From an uncultured Paraprevotella sp. (GTDB lineage: Bacteria > Bacteroidota > Bacteroidia > Bacteroidales > Bacteroidaceae), in contig CALULQ010000010.1 of the NCBI GenBank assembly GCA_944321525.1, positions 35,000 to 98,999 on the forward strand: 64,000 bases of DNA, read 5' to 3'. The position numbers and the translations under genes are program-made. Within the stretch, counting starts at the first letter, position 1. The number at the start of each line of letters is the position of its first letter. The notes under the pieces are model-generated. The model ran no database searches, was not told where the DNA came from, and saw only the letters and a list, made by a program, of their open reading frames with translations. Shown piece by piece: positions 18,767 to 27,153 of the stretch.

Positions 18767-19543
18767 ATGAAGACGAAAGCAGAAATAGTGGAAAATTGGC
18801 TGCCACGCTACACCCGGCATCCTTTGGAAGACTTCGGGAAGCATGTGCTGCTGACGAATTTCAATAATTACGTGGACCTCTTTTGCCAGCAGTTCGGCCT
18901 GCCCGTGCCGGGCTACGAGGCGAACATGCGGATGGCCACGGCGGAGGACATCACCATCATCAACTTCGGGATGGGAAGCCCCAACGCGGCCATCATCATG
19001 GATCTGTTGAGCGCCGTGAAGCCGAAAGCCTGCCTCTTTCTGGGCAAGTGCGGCGGCATCTCGGACAAGACGAGGCTGGGCGACCTGATTCTCCCCTTGG
19101 CCGGCATCCGGGGCGAGGGCACGTCGAACGACTATTATCCGCCCGAAGTGCCGGCCTTGCCGGCTTTCATGCTGCAACGCGCGGTGTCTACGGCCATACG
19201 GAACGCGCGGCGCGACTATTGGACGGGCACGGTGTACACCACCAACCGGCGGATTTGGGAGCACGACGAGCGTTTCAAGGATTACTTGCGGGAAACGAGG
19301 GCCATGGCCGTGGACATGGAGACCGCCACGCTCTTCACCTGCGGCTTTGCCAACCACATCCCCACGGGCGCCTTGCTGCTGGTGTCGGACAACCCCATGA
19401 CGCCCGAAGGGGTGAAGACGGCGGAGAGCGACAAGGCGGTGACGCACGACTATGCCCCCGCCCATGTGGCCATCGGCATTGACGCATTGCGGCTTATTAT
19501 CGGGGAGCGGCAGACGGTGAAACATTTGAAGTATGACTGGTAA
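18767..19543 (+). CDS. amn: AMP nucleosidase
   Basis: Nucleoside-phosphorylase-fold enzyme of 258 residues, matching the compact AMP nucleosidase of Bacteroidetes, which splits AMP to adenine and ribose 5-phosphate. The phosphorylase core shows as FLGKCGGIS, RGEGTSNDYYPPEVPALPAF and the ribose-binding AVDMETATLFTCG, with the late SDNPMTPEGVK segment. The start is taken at MKTKAEIVE after the promoter. It is followed 15 bases on by holA. A broader nucleoside phosphorylase label would be the fallback. Confidence 0.85.
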   Translation: MKTKAEIVENWLPRYTRHPLEDFGKHVLLTNFNNYVDLFCQQFGLPVPGYEANMRMATAEDITIINFGMGSPNAAIIMDLLSAVKPKACLFLGKCGGISDKTRLGDLILPLAGIRGEGTSNDYYPPEVPALPAFMLQRAVSTAIRNARRDYWTGTVYTTNRRIWEHDERFKDYLRETRAMAVDMETATLFTCGFANHIPTGALLLVSDNPMTPEGVKTAESDKAVTHDYAPAHVAIGIDALRLIIGERQTVKHLKYDW

Positions 19544-19558
19544 ACAAGAAAGGAGAGA

Positions 19559-20587
19559 ATGATGGCGGCGAAAAAAGAAGGAGTGACGTATGAAGAGATT
19601 GTGCGGGCCGTGCGGGCCGGCAACTATGCGCCCGTTTATTACCTGATGGGGGAAGAGTCATATTATATAGATAAGGTGAGCGAATACATCGTGGACTCGG
19701 CCCTGAAAGAGGAGGAGAGGGACTTCAACCTCACGGTGTGCTATGGTGCCGATGTCACGGCCGATGAGGTCATCAATGCGGCCAAGCGTTTCCCGATGAT
19801 GGCCGAGCGGCAGGTGGTATTGGTGCGCGAGGCGCAGAACCTGCAGGGGAAGGAGCGTTTGTCCTACTACTTGGAGCATCCGCAGCCCACCACCGTGCTC
19901 GTCTTGTGCCACAAGCACGGGGTGCTGGACCGCAGGAAGAAATTGGCGGCGGACATCCAGAAGAAGGGCGTCTTGTTTGAATCCAAAAAGTTATATGATA
20001 GCCAGCTTCCGGGATTCGTGCAGTCCTACCTGCGGCGCAAGGGCGTGGCGATGGAGCCCGGTGCCGTGATGATGGTGTGCGAATGCGTGGGCAACGACCT
20101 GTCGAGGCTCTCCGGCGAGTTGGACAAGCTTCTGCTGGCGCTGCCCGAAGGGGAGAAGCGCATCAGGGCGGCCTTTGTGGAGAGCCATGTCGGGATAAGC
20201 AAGGATTTTAACAACTTTGAATTGGTGGCGGCGCTGGTCGCAAAGGATGTCCTCAAGGTAAACCGTATAGTGAAATATTTTAACGATAATCCCAAAAACT
20301 TTTCCTTGCAGCTGACGCTCTCCGTCGTGTTCGGATTTTTCAGCAACCTGATGGTGGCTTACTATGCACCGCAGCGCACAGAAGAGGGGATTGCCGACTG
20401 GGTGGAGCTGCCGCGCTGGCAGGTGGCGCGAAACATAATTCCGGCCATGCGGAATTACTCTGGCGTGAAGGTGCTGCAGATAATCGAAAAACTGCGCGAA
20501 ACGGATGCAAAATCGAAGGGATTGGGCAACGTGAGCACCTCTCCGGGCGAGCTTTTGAAGGAGTTGGCCTACTTTATTTTGCATTAA
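19559..20587 (+). CDS. holA: DNA polymerase III subunit delta
   Basis: Clamp-loader subunit that opens the beta clamp. The 342 residues show the expected NYAPVYYLMGEESYYIDK start, a AAA+-like fold without a functional P-loop, the AKRFPMMAERQVVLVREAQ segment and the C-terminal collar domain with SLQLTLSVVFGFFSNLM. The second Met at 19562 is an alternative start. It is co-directional with amn and ends near a strong hairpin. Confidence 0.92.
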   Translation: MMAAKKEGVTYEEIVRAVRAGNYAPVYYLMGEESYYIDKVSEYIVDSALKEEERDFNLTVCYGADVTADEVINAAKRFPMMAERQVVLVREAQNLQGKERLSYYLEHPQPTTVLVLCHKHGVLDRRKKLAADIQKKGVLFESKKLYDSQLPGFVQSYLRRKGVAMEPGAVMMVCECVGNDLSRLSGELDKLLLALPEGEKRIRAAFVESHVGISKDFNNFELVAALVAKDVLKVNRIVKYFNDNPKNFSLQLTLSVVFGFFSNLMVAYYAPQRTEEGIADWVELPRWQVARNIIPAMRNYSGVKVLQIIEKLRETDAKSKGLGNVSTSPGELLKELAYFILH

Positions 20588-20695
20588 AAGGCCGTTTTTC
20601 ACTCTATTTTGAGGTTTTCTGAAACTGTTAAAAAGTAACCTATCGCGTTTGAATCTAATAGGTTAAGCGCATTTCCAATCGCTGAGATTTCGATA

Positions 20696-20731
20696 TTCAG
20701 GCCCGACTCCTCCGTCGGGCCTGAATTTTTT
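20696..20731 (+). terminator. Terminator downstream of holA
   Basis: Perfect 12-bp stem TTCAGGCCCGAC with a 6-base loop, followed by six T. Textbook intrinsic terminator, 108 bases past the holA stop. Confidence 0.9.
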
Positions 20732-21291
20732 AGTATCGAAAAAACGGGAGGGTTTTCGGGAAATGCGATTTTACGTTTAGTTTTATTAGCATTCATATTC
20801 TTAACTTCAAGCTTCATGTTTTAGAATTGTGATTTATAAATTAAGAGGAGAAACTGCTATTTGGCTTAGTGAATTCAGGATTCATATTTATGTTTTGCGC
20901 AATCTAAAAACATGAATAGCTGTTTTTATTATCATAAATGAATGTTTATACGTGCTTGTTAAGCACTGATTATACATCTGTAACCCATAGATTTATATAG
21001 GTTTATTTACTTTCCGTTAGAAAGTCTGAAGATATCTTTTGCATATTTCACCTCATTTCGTCCTTCGTTTTTACCTATTTATATATTACTATATTAAAAA
21101 CCAATAATTTAGTTGATTTCATTCTCCTTTTCATTCAAGCTGATAATGCCGTTTATTCGTATGATTTACGTTTATAAAAGTAAAGTATGGAGACTTCAGT
21201 TTATGAAGGTAAACGCGAATGATACTTTAGATTTCGAAATGTGAATTTAATTTTTTGGTTTATGTTTATTGCTCATCCCGTTTTTTGTTTT

Positions 21292-21299
21292 TACCTTTG
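21292..21299 (+). promoter_or_regulatory. Promoter TACCTTTG for the XRE gene
   Basis: TAnnTTTG -7 box with a TATTG at 21267-21271 placed 20 bases upstream, close to the -33 consensus spacing of this phylum. Confidence 0.65.
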
Positions 21300-21352
21300 T
21301 GAATGTAAAATGGAGCTTTAAAAGCAAGGAAATACAATAGACGAGCAGAAAA

Positions 21353-21853
21353 ATGATGAAGGACCGTATTCTACAAATCATGAGACGGGAGAATATGACC
21401 CAGCAAGACTTCGCCAAGGCCATTGAGGTGTCTCCCGCATCGCTATCAAATATTTTCAATGGTAAGACGAACCCGACGAACAACCATGTGAGTGCCATTC
21501 ACCGGCGCTTTCCCGACATCAACGTCAACTGGCTGATGTTCGGCGAGGGAGATATGTATACAACTGTTGCGGGTGAAACCAATGGCGGGGATGAGACAGA
21601 GGAGCGCGAGGCGCAGGGACATGCGGCACAGTCTGGCAAAACGCCCGCTGAATCTCCTTCTCTATTCGACATATCCGACCCGAAGCATTATGAGGATTGG
21701 ACGAAGTTGGAAGACCTGAAAGAACCGGAAAGCGGGACGCAACAGATTCCCGTTGTTCGAGAGATAGTGAAATATGTAGACAAACCGTCCCGTAAAATCA
21801 CGGAAATAAGAATCTTCTTCGATGATGGTACATTTGAGGTCTTCAGTAAGTGA
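21353..21853 (+). CDS. XRE-family helix-turn-helix regulator
   Basis: A 166-residue protein with an N-terminal HTH (MKDRILQIMRRENMTQQDFAKAIEVSPASLSNIFNGK split over residues 2-38) and the WLMFGEGDMY segment typical of Bacteroidales phage-repressor-like regulators. The middle (about 70-105) is polar and low-complexity, and the C-terminus (EITEIRIFFDDGTFEVF) is a beta-rich piece with no protease site seen. Targets unknown. It lies alone behind an AT-rich stretch and has its own promoter; no phage genes are adjacent. Confidence 0.82.
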   Translation: MMKDRILQIMRRENMTQQDFAKAIEVSPASLSNIFNGKTNPTNNHVSAIHRRFPDINVNWLMFGEGDMYTTVAGETNGGDETEEREAQGHAAQSGKTPAESPSLFDISDPKHYEDWTKLEDLKEPESGTQQIPVVREIVKYVDKPSRKITEIRIFFDDGTFEVFSK

Positions 21854-22074
21854 TAGGATTTTGTCTTGACATTTTTTGGCGCCTTTGTGCATCGGCATGC
21901 TGCTTGATGGGAGTCGTTGTGCAACGCGTTTTGGATGCAGGCATGGCCCGCAGGCCGGAGTGGGAGCGGCGGGGAGCTTGCAGGCATCGCGGCATGCAGG
22001 ATTTCGTGTAGCATTCTAATACATATTCTTAATTTTAAGGTGTCCGGCATGGCCGGAAATAGCGGGATTATCGT

Positions 22075-22082
22075 TATCTTTG
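22075..22082 (+). promoter_or_regulatory. -7 box TATCTTTG for pyrK-pyrD
   Basis: TAnnTTTG match 44 bases before the pyrK ATG. Confidence 0.6.
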
Positions 22083-22125
22083 TATCCGTTACCTGATGAC
22101 TATTTAAGAATATATATAATAACAG

Positions 22126-22905
22126 ATGAGAAAATACATTTTAGATTTGACGGTGGCCGCCAACGAACATTTGAGGGAAGGTTACGCATTGTTGAAACTG
22201 ACCCAGGGGAGGCCGCTGCCTTCCATGCTTCCCGGACAGTTTGCGGAACTGAAGGTGGAGGGCTCGGAGACGACTTTTTTGCGCCGTCCCATTTCCATCA
22301 ATTACGTAGATGAGGAGAAAAACGAGGTGTGGTTCCTCATTCATGAAGTGGGCGACGGGACGCGCAAATTGGGAGCGATGGCTCCGGGAGACACGTTGAG
22401 CGTGGTGATGCCCCTTGGCAATGGTTTCACGATGCCCGCTTCATCGGACGAGAAAGTCCTGCTCGTGGGCGGAGGCGTGGGAACGGCCCCGCTCCTCTAC
22501 ATGGGAAAGAAGATGGCCGACATGGGCTGCCGTCCGTCGTTCCTTCTGGGAGGACGTTCGGCAGGCGACTTGATGCAGCTGGACATGTTCGCGGAATTGG
22601 GCGATGTTTATCTGACCACCGAGGACGGCTCTGCGGGCGAACAAGGATTCGTGACGCAGCATTCGTTGTGGGGCGAAGGGCAACGCTTCGACCGTATTGC
22701 CACTTGCGGCCCCAAGCCGATGATGGTGGCCGTGGCGCGTTGTGCGCAGGAGCGCGGCATCGATTGCGAAGCATCGCTCGAGAACATGATGGCGTGCGGA
22801 TTGGGAGCGTGCCTGTGTTGCGTGGAGAACACGGTGGAGGGTAATTTGTGTGTATGTAAGGAAGGTCCGGTTTTCAATACGAAGAAGTTGTTATGGCAGA
22901 TTTAA
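22126..22905 (+). CDS. pyrK: Dihydroorotate dehydrogenase B, electron-transfer subunit
   Basis: FAD and 2Fe-2S protein that passes electrons from PyrDB to NAD+. The 259 residues show the ferredoxin-reductase fold ([12 protein letters not shown] for [23 protein letters not shown] for nucleotide) and a C-terminal cysteine cluster for the 2Fe-2S centre in [12 protein letters not shown] and CVCKEGP. It overlaps the start of pyrD by 13 bases, which suggests translational coupling. Confidence 0.95.
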   Translation: MRKYILDLTVAANEHLREGYALLKLTQGRPLPSMLPGQFAELKVEGSETTFLRRPISINYVDEEKNEVWFLIHEVGDGTRKLGAMAPGDTLSVVMPLGNGFTMPASSDEKVLLVGGGVGTAPLLYMGKKMADMGCRPSFLLGGRSAGDLMQLDMFAELGDVYLTTEDGSAGEQGFVTQHSLWGEGQRFDRIATCGPKPMMVAVARCAQERGIDCEASLENMMACGLGACLCCVENTVEGNLCVCKEGPVFNTKKLLWQI

Positions 22906-23804
22906 GTGTGAACATAGGGGGATTGAAGCTGAAGAATCCCGTGATGACCGCGTCCGGCACTTTCGGATATGGTCTTGAGTTTTCCGATTTCGTCAATCTT
23001 GAAGATATAGGCGGCATCATCGTGAAAGGCACTACGCTGAAGCCGAGGGAGGGCAATCCCTATCCCCGCATGGCTGAGACGGCCCAAGGGATGTTGAACT
23101 GCGTGGGGCTCCAGAACAAAGGCGTGGATTATTTCTGTGAGCACATTTATCCGCAAATAAAAGATATCGGGACCAACATGATCGTCAATGTGTCGGGTTC
23201 TTGTTGTGAGGATTATGCGGAGTGTGCCGCACGCATCGGCGAGCTGGAACGCATACCGGCCATCGAACTGAACATTTCGTGCCCGAACGTGAAGCAGGGC
23301 GGAATGGCGTTCGGCGTGACGGCCGAGGGGGCCGCTTCGGTGGTGAAGGCCGTGCGTGAGGCTTACAAGAAGACTTTAATTGTGAAGCTTTCGCCCAACG
23401 TCACGGACATTGCCGGCATTGCCCGCAGCGTGGAGGACGCCGGGGCCGATGCCGTGAGCCTGATCAACACGTTGATGGGCATGGCCATCGACATAGAGAA
23501 GCGCCGCCCCGTGCTGTCCATTGCCACGGGAGGCTTGAGCGGGCCGGCCGTGAAGCCCGTGGCCTTGCGCATGGTGTGGCAAGTGGCCAAGGCGGTGAAG
23601 ATACCCGTGGTGGGACTGGGGGGCATCATGAATGCCCGCGACGCGGTGGAATTCTTGCTGGCGGGCGCTACGGCCGTTGAAATCGGCACGGCCAACTTCA
23701 TCGACCCGGCTGTGACCGTCAAGGTGGCGCGGGGGATAGACGAATACCTGGAGCGGCATGGCTGCTCAAGTGTACGGGAAATCATCGGGGCTTTGGAAGC
23801 ATAA
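22893..23804 (+). CDS. pyrD: Dihydroorotate dehydrogenase B, catalytic subunit
   Basis: FMN enzyme of de novo pyrimidine synthesis, class 1B. Its partner pyrK overlaps upstream. The active-site base of class 1 enzymes is the Cys in [11 protein letters not shown]. Other marks are [10 protein letters not shown] near the N-terminus, [10 protein letters not shown] and [21 protein letters not shown]. The 303-residue length is normal. The PyrK partner indicates an NAD+-linked enzyme rather than a fumarate-linked one. Confidence 0.96.
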   Translation: MADLSVNIGGLKLKNPVMTASGTFGYGLEFSDFVNLEDIGGIIVKGTTLKPREGNPYPRMAETAQGMLNCVGLQNKGVDYFCEHIYPQIKDIGTNMIVNVSGSCCEDYAECAARIGELERIPAIELNISCPNVKQGGMAFGVTAEGAASVVKAVREAYKKTLIVKLSPNVTDIAGIARSVEDAGADAVSLINTLMGMAIDIEKRRPVLSIATGGLSGPAVKPVALRMVWQVAKAVKIPVVGLGGIMNARDAVEFLLAGATAVEIGTANFIDPAVTVKVARGIDEYLERHGCSSVREIIGALEA

Positions 23805-23864
23805 ATAGGCGTTTCCCTACGCTTTTGTGGGGATTTCCTGTTGCCAGGTGTCGGATTTTATGGC

Positions 23865-23872
23865 TATTTTTG
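23865..23872 (+). promoter_or_regulatory. -7 box TATTTTTG for the Tyr-rich lipoprotein
   Basis: TAnnTTTG match 28 bases before the ATG at 23900, favouring that start over longer in-frame options. Confidence 0.6.
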
Positions 23873-23899
23873 TGCAAGAAACCTTTAAAAGAACAGATT

Positions 23900-24472
23900 A
23901 TGAAATGGGTTAAGTATTGTAAGCTTGTTCTGGTCTGCTGCTTGGCGGTGGCATTGGGCGGATGCGAGGAGGACGATGATTATCGTGGCTACTTGCTCTC
24001 CGGACGTTGGTTCGGGGATTTGGGCATGATGGTGGACGGCCAACCGGCCATAGGTTCCGACTTGGAGTTCGTGCCGCAGGATTATGGCGGTTATTCGCAG
24101 GGGTACGGATATGAGACGGATTATTACCGCGGATGGCGCGGCCGGATAGAGATGGTGGAGCACTACTTCACGTGGACGGTGATGGACGGCATTATCTACC
24201 TGCGTTTCGACAATCCGGAACTGGACTGCAACATCCGCGACTACAGCCTGTCGCCCGATTATTTCGAAGGCTACATGGACGGTGTGTATTCCTCCACATG
24301 GTTCTCGTTGCGCAATTACGACCGCTATTGGAACGAGTTCGGCTATTGGGACGACGGCTATGACTACTACAGGCGGGGCATCGACAGCGTGTCCCAGGCG
24401 GAGCAGCCGCCTTACAGGAACATTCCGCGCTGCACCCGAGAAGTAAACATGGCAGAGCCTGTCGGCCAATGA
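23900..24472 (+). CDS. Tyr/Asp-rich lipoprotein of unknown function
   Basis: A 190-residue protein with a signal peptide ending in the lipobox LGGCEEDDD (Cys about residue 22). The mature part is unusually rich in Tyr, Asp, Gly and Trp (GGYSQGYGYETDYYRGWRG, YWDDGYDYYRRG). It has a single lipocalin-like stretch around GRWFGDLGMMVDGQ and WTVMDGIIYLRF, which may indicate a small beta-barrel; that is inference. It sits alone between pyrD and a terminator hairpin. No family recognised. Confidence 0.75.
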   Translation: MKWVKYCKLVLVCCLAVALGGCEEDDDYRGYLLSGRWFGDLGMMVDGQPAIGSDLEFVPQDYGGYSQGYGYETDYYRGWRGRIEMVEHYFTWTVMDGIIYLRFDNPELDCNIRDYSLSPDYFEGYMDGVYSSTWFSLRNYDRYWNEFGYWDDGYDYYRRGIDSVSQAEQPPYRNIPRCTREVNMAEPVGQ

Positions 24473-24479
24473 CATTGAG

Positions 24480-24518
24480 AGCCACGCAATCGTTTGTCCA
24501 CGGTTGCGTGGCTTTTTC
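24480..24518 (+). terminator. Terminator after the lipoprotein gene
   Basis: Perfect 10-bp stem AGCCACGCAA/TTGCGTGGCT followed by a T run, 8 bases past the stop. Confidence 0.88.
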
Positions 24519-24633
24519 TTAGGCCGTCTTCGTCGGATAGGTGCAGTGTCCGTCGAGGAGCGTGCAGGGCAATGGCGTTTGAGATGGAGCGTGGAAATCG
24601 TCGGAATCTTTTTGCCGGTTGTGTGTTTCTTTC

Positions 24634-24641
24634 TATTTTTG
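24634..24641 (+). promoter_or_regulatory. -7 box TATTTTTG for the CAT-like gene
   Basis: TAnnTTTG match 17 bases before the ATG at 24658; excludes the longer in-frame start. Confidence 0.6.
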
Positions 24642-24657
24642 CCTTCAAAAAGAACCG

Positions 24658-25305
24658 ATGAATGCGCATTTTCATGTCATAGACCTTGCCACGTGGGAAC
24701 GTGGCGCCCACTTCGATTATTACTATCATAAAATCAAGTGTAAATACAACCTGAATGCGAATGTCGACATCACGCATCTCGTCAAAGAGCAAAAGGCCAG
24801 GGGGCTTCGCTTCTTCCCCGTCATGCTCTACGTCGTGATGAAGGCCGTCAACCAAAACAAGGAGTTCCGGATGAGCTTCGACGGCGAGGGGCGGTTGGGC
24901 TATTGGGAGGAGGTCGTGCCTTGTTACACGCTTTTCCATCCCGAGGACAAGACCTTCACGGACATCTGGAGCGAGTACAGCGATGATTTCGACACCTTCT
25001 ACCAGACCGTTGTGGCCGACATGGAGCAATACGGGGGAGTGACGGGCGTGGTGAAGGCGCGCCCGGGACAGCCTGCCAATTTCTGCCCCGTTCCGAGCCT
25101 GCCGTGGCTGAGCTTCACGTCTTTTGCTCAAGACACTTATACGGAAAGCCCCTTTCTTTTCCCTCTCATCAAGTTTGGAAAGTATTTCGAGCAGGATGGG
25201 CGGACGCTCATTCCCGTTTCCGTCTTCGTCAGCCACGCCGTGGCCGACGGGTATCACACGTGCAAGCTCATCAACGACATGCAGGACATCGCGGGGCGTT
25301 TTTGA
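24658..25305 (+). CDS. Chloramphenicol acetyltransferase-like protein (CatA fold)
   Basis: A 215-residue CoA-dependent acyltransferase fold. The C-terminal half aligns by eye with classical CAT: the PSLPWLSFTSF segment holds the conserved Ser (about 147), and FVSHAVADGYH carries the catalytic His193 (HHAVCDG in classical CAT, first His replaced by Ser). It has its own promoter and lies in ordinary chromosomal context with no mobile element. Actual resistance cannot be inferred; many such chromosomal homologues act on unknown acceptors. Confidence 0.82.
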   Translation: MNAHFHVIDLATWERGAHFDYYYHKIKCKYNLNANVDITHLVKEQKARGLRFFPVMLYVVMKAVNQNKEFRMSFDGEGRLGYWEEVVPCYTLFHPEDKTFTDIWSEYSDDFDTFYQTVVADMEQYGGVTGVVKARPGQPANFCPVPSLPWLSFTSFAQDTYTESPFLFPLIKFGKYFEQDGRTLIPVSVFVSHAVADGYHTCKLINDMQDIAGRF

Positions 25306-25359
25306 ACTGCGGAGGGGCTCTCCGGAGGTTATGTTTGTTTTGAATGGTATAAATGGAGT

Positions 25360-25764
25360 TTGACAGCGATGAACATAGAGGATTTTAGGGACTACTGCCT
25401 TTCATTCGATGGCGTGCAAGAGAAGATGCCTTTCGGGAAAGCGGCATCGGAATACGACCGCGGCATCTTGGTTTTTAGCGTCTCCGGCAAGTGGTTTTGT
25501 TTCGTAAACGTGGAGGAGTTCGACTTTTGCGACATCAAGTGCGACCCGGGACGAATCGAAGAACTGCAAGGCCTTTACGAAGGTGTGCGACCCGGTTATC
25601 ACATGAACAAGAAACACTGGATCAGCGTTTGCTTTAATCAGGATGTGCACGACGCTATCATCCGGGAGCTTGTCAAGCGGTCGTATGACATCGTGGTGGC
25701 TTCGCTTACCAAGAAACAACGTGGGGAACTGGCGGAAATCCGGCGCGTGCATGATGGCATTTAG
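25360..25764 (+). CDS. MmcQ/YjbR-family protein (DUF419)
   Basis: A 134-residue single-domain protein with the MmcQ/YjbR pattern: FRDYCLSFDGVQEKMPFG near the start, FSVSGKWFCFVNVEE, RPGYHMNKKHWISV and a C-terminal helix pair. The fold is a DNA-binding-like double-wing but biochemical function is not settled. An alternative Met at 25369 is likely the true start (MNIEDFRDY). It lies 54 bases after the CAT-like gene and may share its transcript. Confidence 0.87.
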   Translation: MTAMNIEDFRDYCLSFDGVQEKMPFGKAASEYDRGILVFSVSGKWFCFVNVEEFDFCDIKCDPGRIEELQGLYEGVRPGYHMNKKHWISVCFNQDVHDAIIRELVKRSYDIVVASLTKKQRGELAEIRRVHDGI

Positions 25765-26107
25765 CCATCGGTCCGGAGCCGTTTCCTCGGGTTTGCACAA
25801 GAAGGACTGAGGGAGGCTGCCGTCGGATGGTTGCAATCGCAGGGGCGGACGGGCGAGTGTCCTGCGGAGTGCCGGTTTGTACTTTGCGGCAAGTACTCGA
25901 GTACTCTCCGCAGAGTACGCTGGCGAACTCCGCACGACGTTGCCGCACATTGGGCACGAGCCGCCCGCTTCGAGCGCCCGCCGGCCGCACAACCTACGGA
26001 AGCCATCTGCAGACGTCCGCTTTCAAACGTACAAGTCAAGCACGCTTTCTATGGCGAAGGCGCAGGAACCGGCGCGGCTGCGGGCCAAGTCATGGCGCCC
26101 GGTCGCC
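25765..26107. other. 343-base gap between converging genes
   Basis: Holds repeat copy 3 at 25858-25960. Nothing else recognisable was seen; open frames here are generated by the repeat. Confidence 0.55.
25858..25960 (+). repeat. Hairpin repeat element, copy 3
   Basis: Plus-oriented copy between convergent genes. Hairpin units at 25879-25896 (loop GCGG) and 25901-25918 (loop CCGC), joined by TCGA. The flanks CCTGCGGAGTGCC and CATTGGGCACGAG match copy 2 closely. The first unit is the exact inversion of the first unit in copy 2. Confidence 0.85.
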
Positions 26108-26482
26108 CTACGCCTGCAATTTGGCCATGAATTTCTGCCGGTCCACGACGAAGCGGATGTGCTCTCCTTCGCCGATGACTCCTTTGTCGTCGTGCGCCGT
26201 GACCTTGAACGTGAGCTTGCGGCCCTCGACGGCTGTCAATACGGCTGTGGCGGCGACGGTCTGTCCCGGTGCGGTGGGCCTGAGGTGCGAGGAGCTGATT
26301 TGTCCCCCCACGGTAGTCTGTCCTTCCGCCAAGGCGTCTTTCACAGCCTCCATGGCCGCATTTTCCATCAGGGCCATCATGGCGGGAGTGGCCAATACTT
26401 CCAAGTCGCCGCTGCCCACGTTGGCGGCCAGATGCTTGCTTTCCACTGTGAGCGTGCTGGTGTGCGTCAATCCTACTTCCAT
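26108..26482 (-). CDS. Hotdog-fold thioesterase, FlK-like
   Basis: A 124-residue protein with the fluoroacetyl-CoA-thioesterase-like pattern: LATPAMMALMENAAMEAV, then GGQISSSHLRPTAPGQTVAATAVL and GVIGEGEHIRFVVD. Such proteins cleave small acyl-CoA thioesters; the substrate is unknown. A TAATTTTG promoter box lies 29 bases upstream, so it is a separate unit from the small gene before it. Confidence 0.82.
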   Translation of the reverse strand: MEVGLTHTSTLTVESKHLAANVGSGDLEVLATPAMMALMENAAMEAVKDALAEGQTTVGGQISSSHLRPTAPGQTVAATAVLTAVEGRKLTFKVTAHDDKGVIGEGEHIRFVVDRQKFMAKLQA

Positions 26483-26510
26483 TTCTTTTTCTGTTTTTGT
26501 TAAGGAGTGG

Positions 26511-26518
26511 CAAAATTA
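26511..26518 (-). promoter_or_regulatory. -7 box TAATTTTG for the thioesterase
   Basis: TAnnTTTG match on the minus strand, between the upstream terminator hairpin and the thioesterase start. Confidence 0.5.
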
Positions 26519-26584
26519 CGAATTAAAAACAAGATTTGCGCTTCCCGCGGAGCAGAAAATCCCGAGGCGGCGGAATAAAAAAAC

Positions 26585-26629
26585 GACGGCAGGCGAATCG
26601 GGGCGTATGGCCTTCGTTCGTCTGCCGTC
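26585..26629 (-). terminator. Terminator of the small membrane-protein gene
   Basis: Near-perfect 13-bp stem pairing GACGGCAGGCGAA with TTCGTCTGCCGTC, followed on the minus strand by seven T. It closes a short unit opened by the promoter at 26976. Confidence 0.85.
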
Positions 26630-26686
26630 AGTTTTGTTTATTTCACGGCGATGTGCCGTCGTTTTATCTCTTTTTGTAAAAGTGCT

Positions 26687-26869
26687 TTAGCATGCTGCCG
26701 TGGCTTGGAAATCTCCGTTTCCGTACCGCATGGAAGTGCTGGACATGAAGAAGTCCTTGTCGAGCGTGGCCTCTTTGTGCATGCCAGCCAACATTACAAC
26801 TGCGAAAAGCACTACAAGCACTGCTGCCATAAGTATTACGGCAAACAGCATAATACCCATTGTCATCAT
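26687..26869 (-). CDS. Small 60-residue membrane protein
   Basis: The product starts MMTMGIMLFAVILMAAVLVV, one strongly hydrophobic helix (about residues 3-30), followed by a short polar tail ending GNGDFQATAAC. I do not recognise a family. It is accepted as a gene because it has its own TAACTTTG promoter about 107 bases upstream and its own hairpin-plus-T terminator about 58 bases downstream, and nothing else lies between. The leader carries two near-identical AAAGGTAAAAA(A)GATT stretches just before the start. An N-terminal Met choice of 26869 or 26866 is open. Confidence 0.65.
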   Translation of the reverse strand: MMTMGIMLFAVILMAAVLVVLFAVVMLAGMHKEATLDKDFFMSSTSMRYGNGDFQATAAC

Positions 26870-26975
26870 AATCTTTTTACCTTTAAATTAAACAATCTTT
26901 TTTACCTTTCAGAACCTCTACCCGAGAGATTCGTTTAAGCTTTCATTAATAACCTTTTTTCTTCTTATGACACTG

Positions 26976-26983
26976 CAAAGTTA
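26976..26983 (-). promoter_or_regulatory. -7 box TAACTTTG for the small membrane gene
   Basis: TAnnTTTG match on the minus strand in the gap after the MFS gene. It predicts a 5' leader of about 100 bases before the 60-codon frame. Confidence 0.6.
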
Positions 26984-27153
26984 TAACCAAAACGGGCGGC
27001 GGCCAAGCGTTCGGTGCATGTATTTGGGGATTTTGGGGAATATATTGACGTAGGTCAAGAAAACAGGGCGGTTTTGTTGCCGGCAGGTTACGAGACTGCC
27101 ATTGGATGGGCGAATGTCTGCCATTATGGCAGAAACGGGTGGCTCTCCGCGCT

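Larger units (their letters stand above)
20588..21352. other. 765-base AT-rich gap with no supported gene
   Basis: From about 20820 to 21350 base composition drops sharply to visibly AT-rich sequence, unlike the GC-rich flanks. Apart from the hairpin at 20696 and the XRE promoter at 21292, no feature could be identified. Short open frames here lack family resemblance. Confidence 0.6.

Noticed and set aside
20599..20817. Minus-strand 72-codon frame after holA
   Set aside because: It spans the perfect terminator hairpin of the plus strand, has no promoter box found upstream, and resembles no family.
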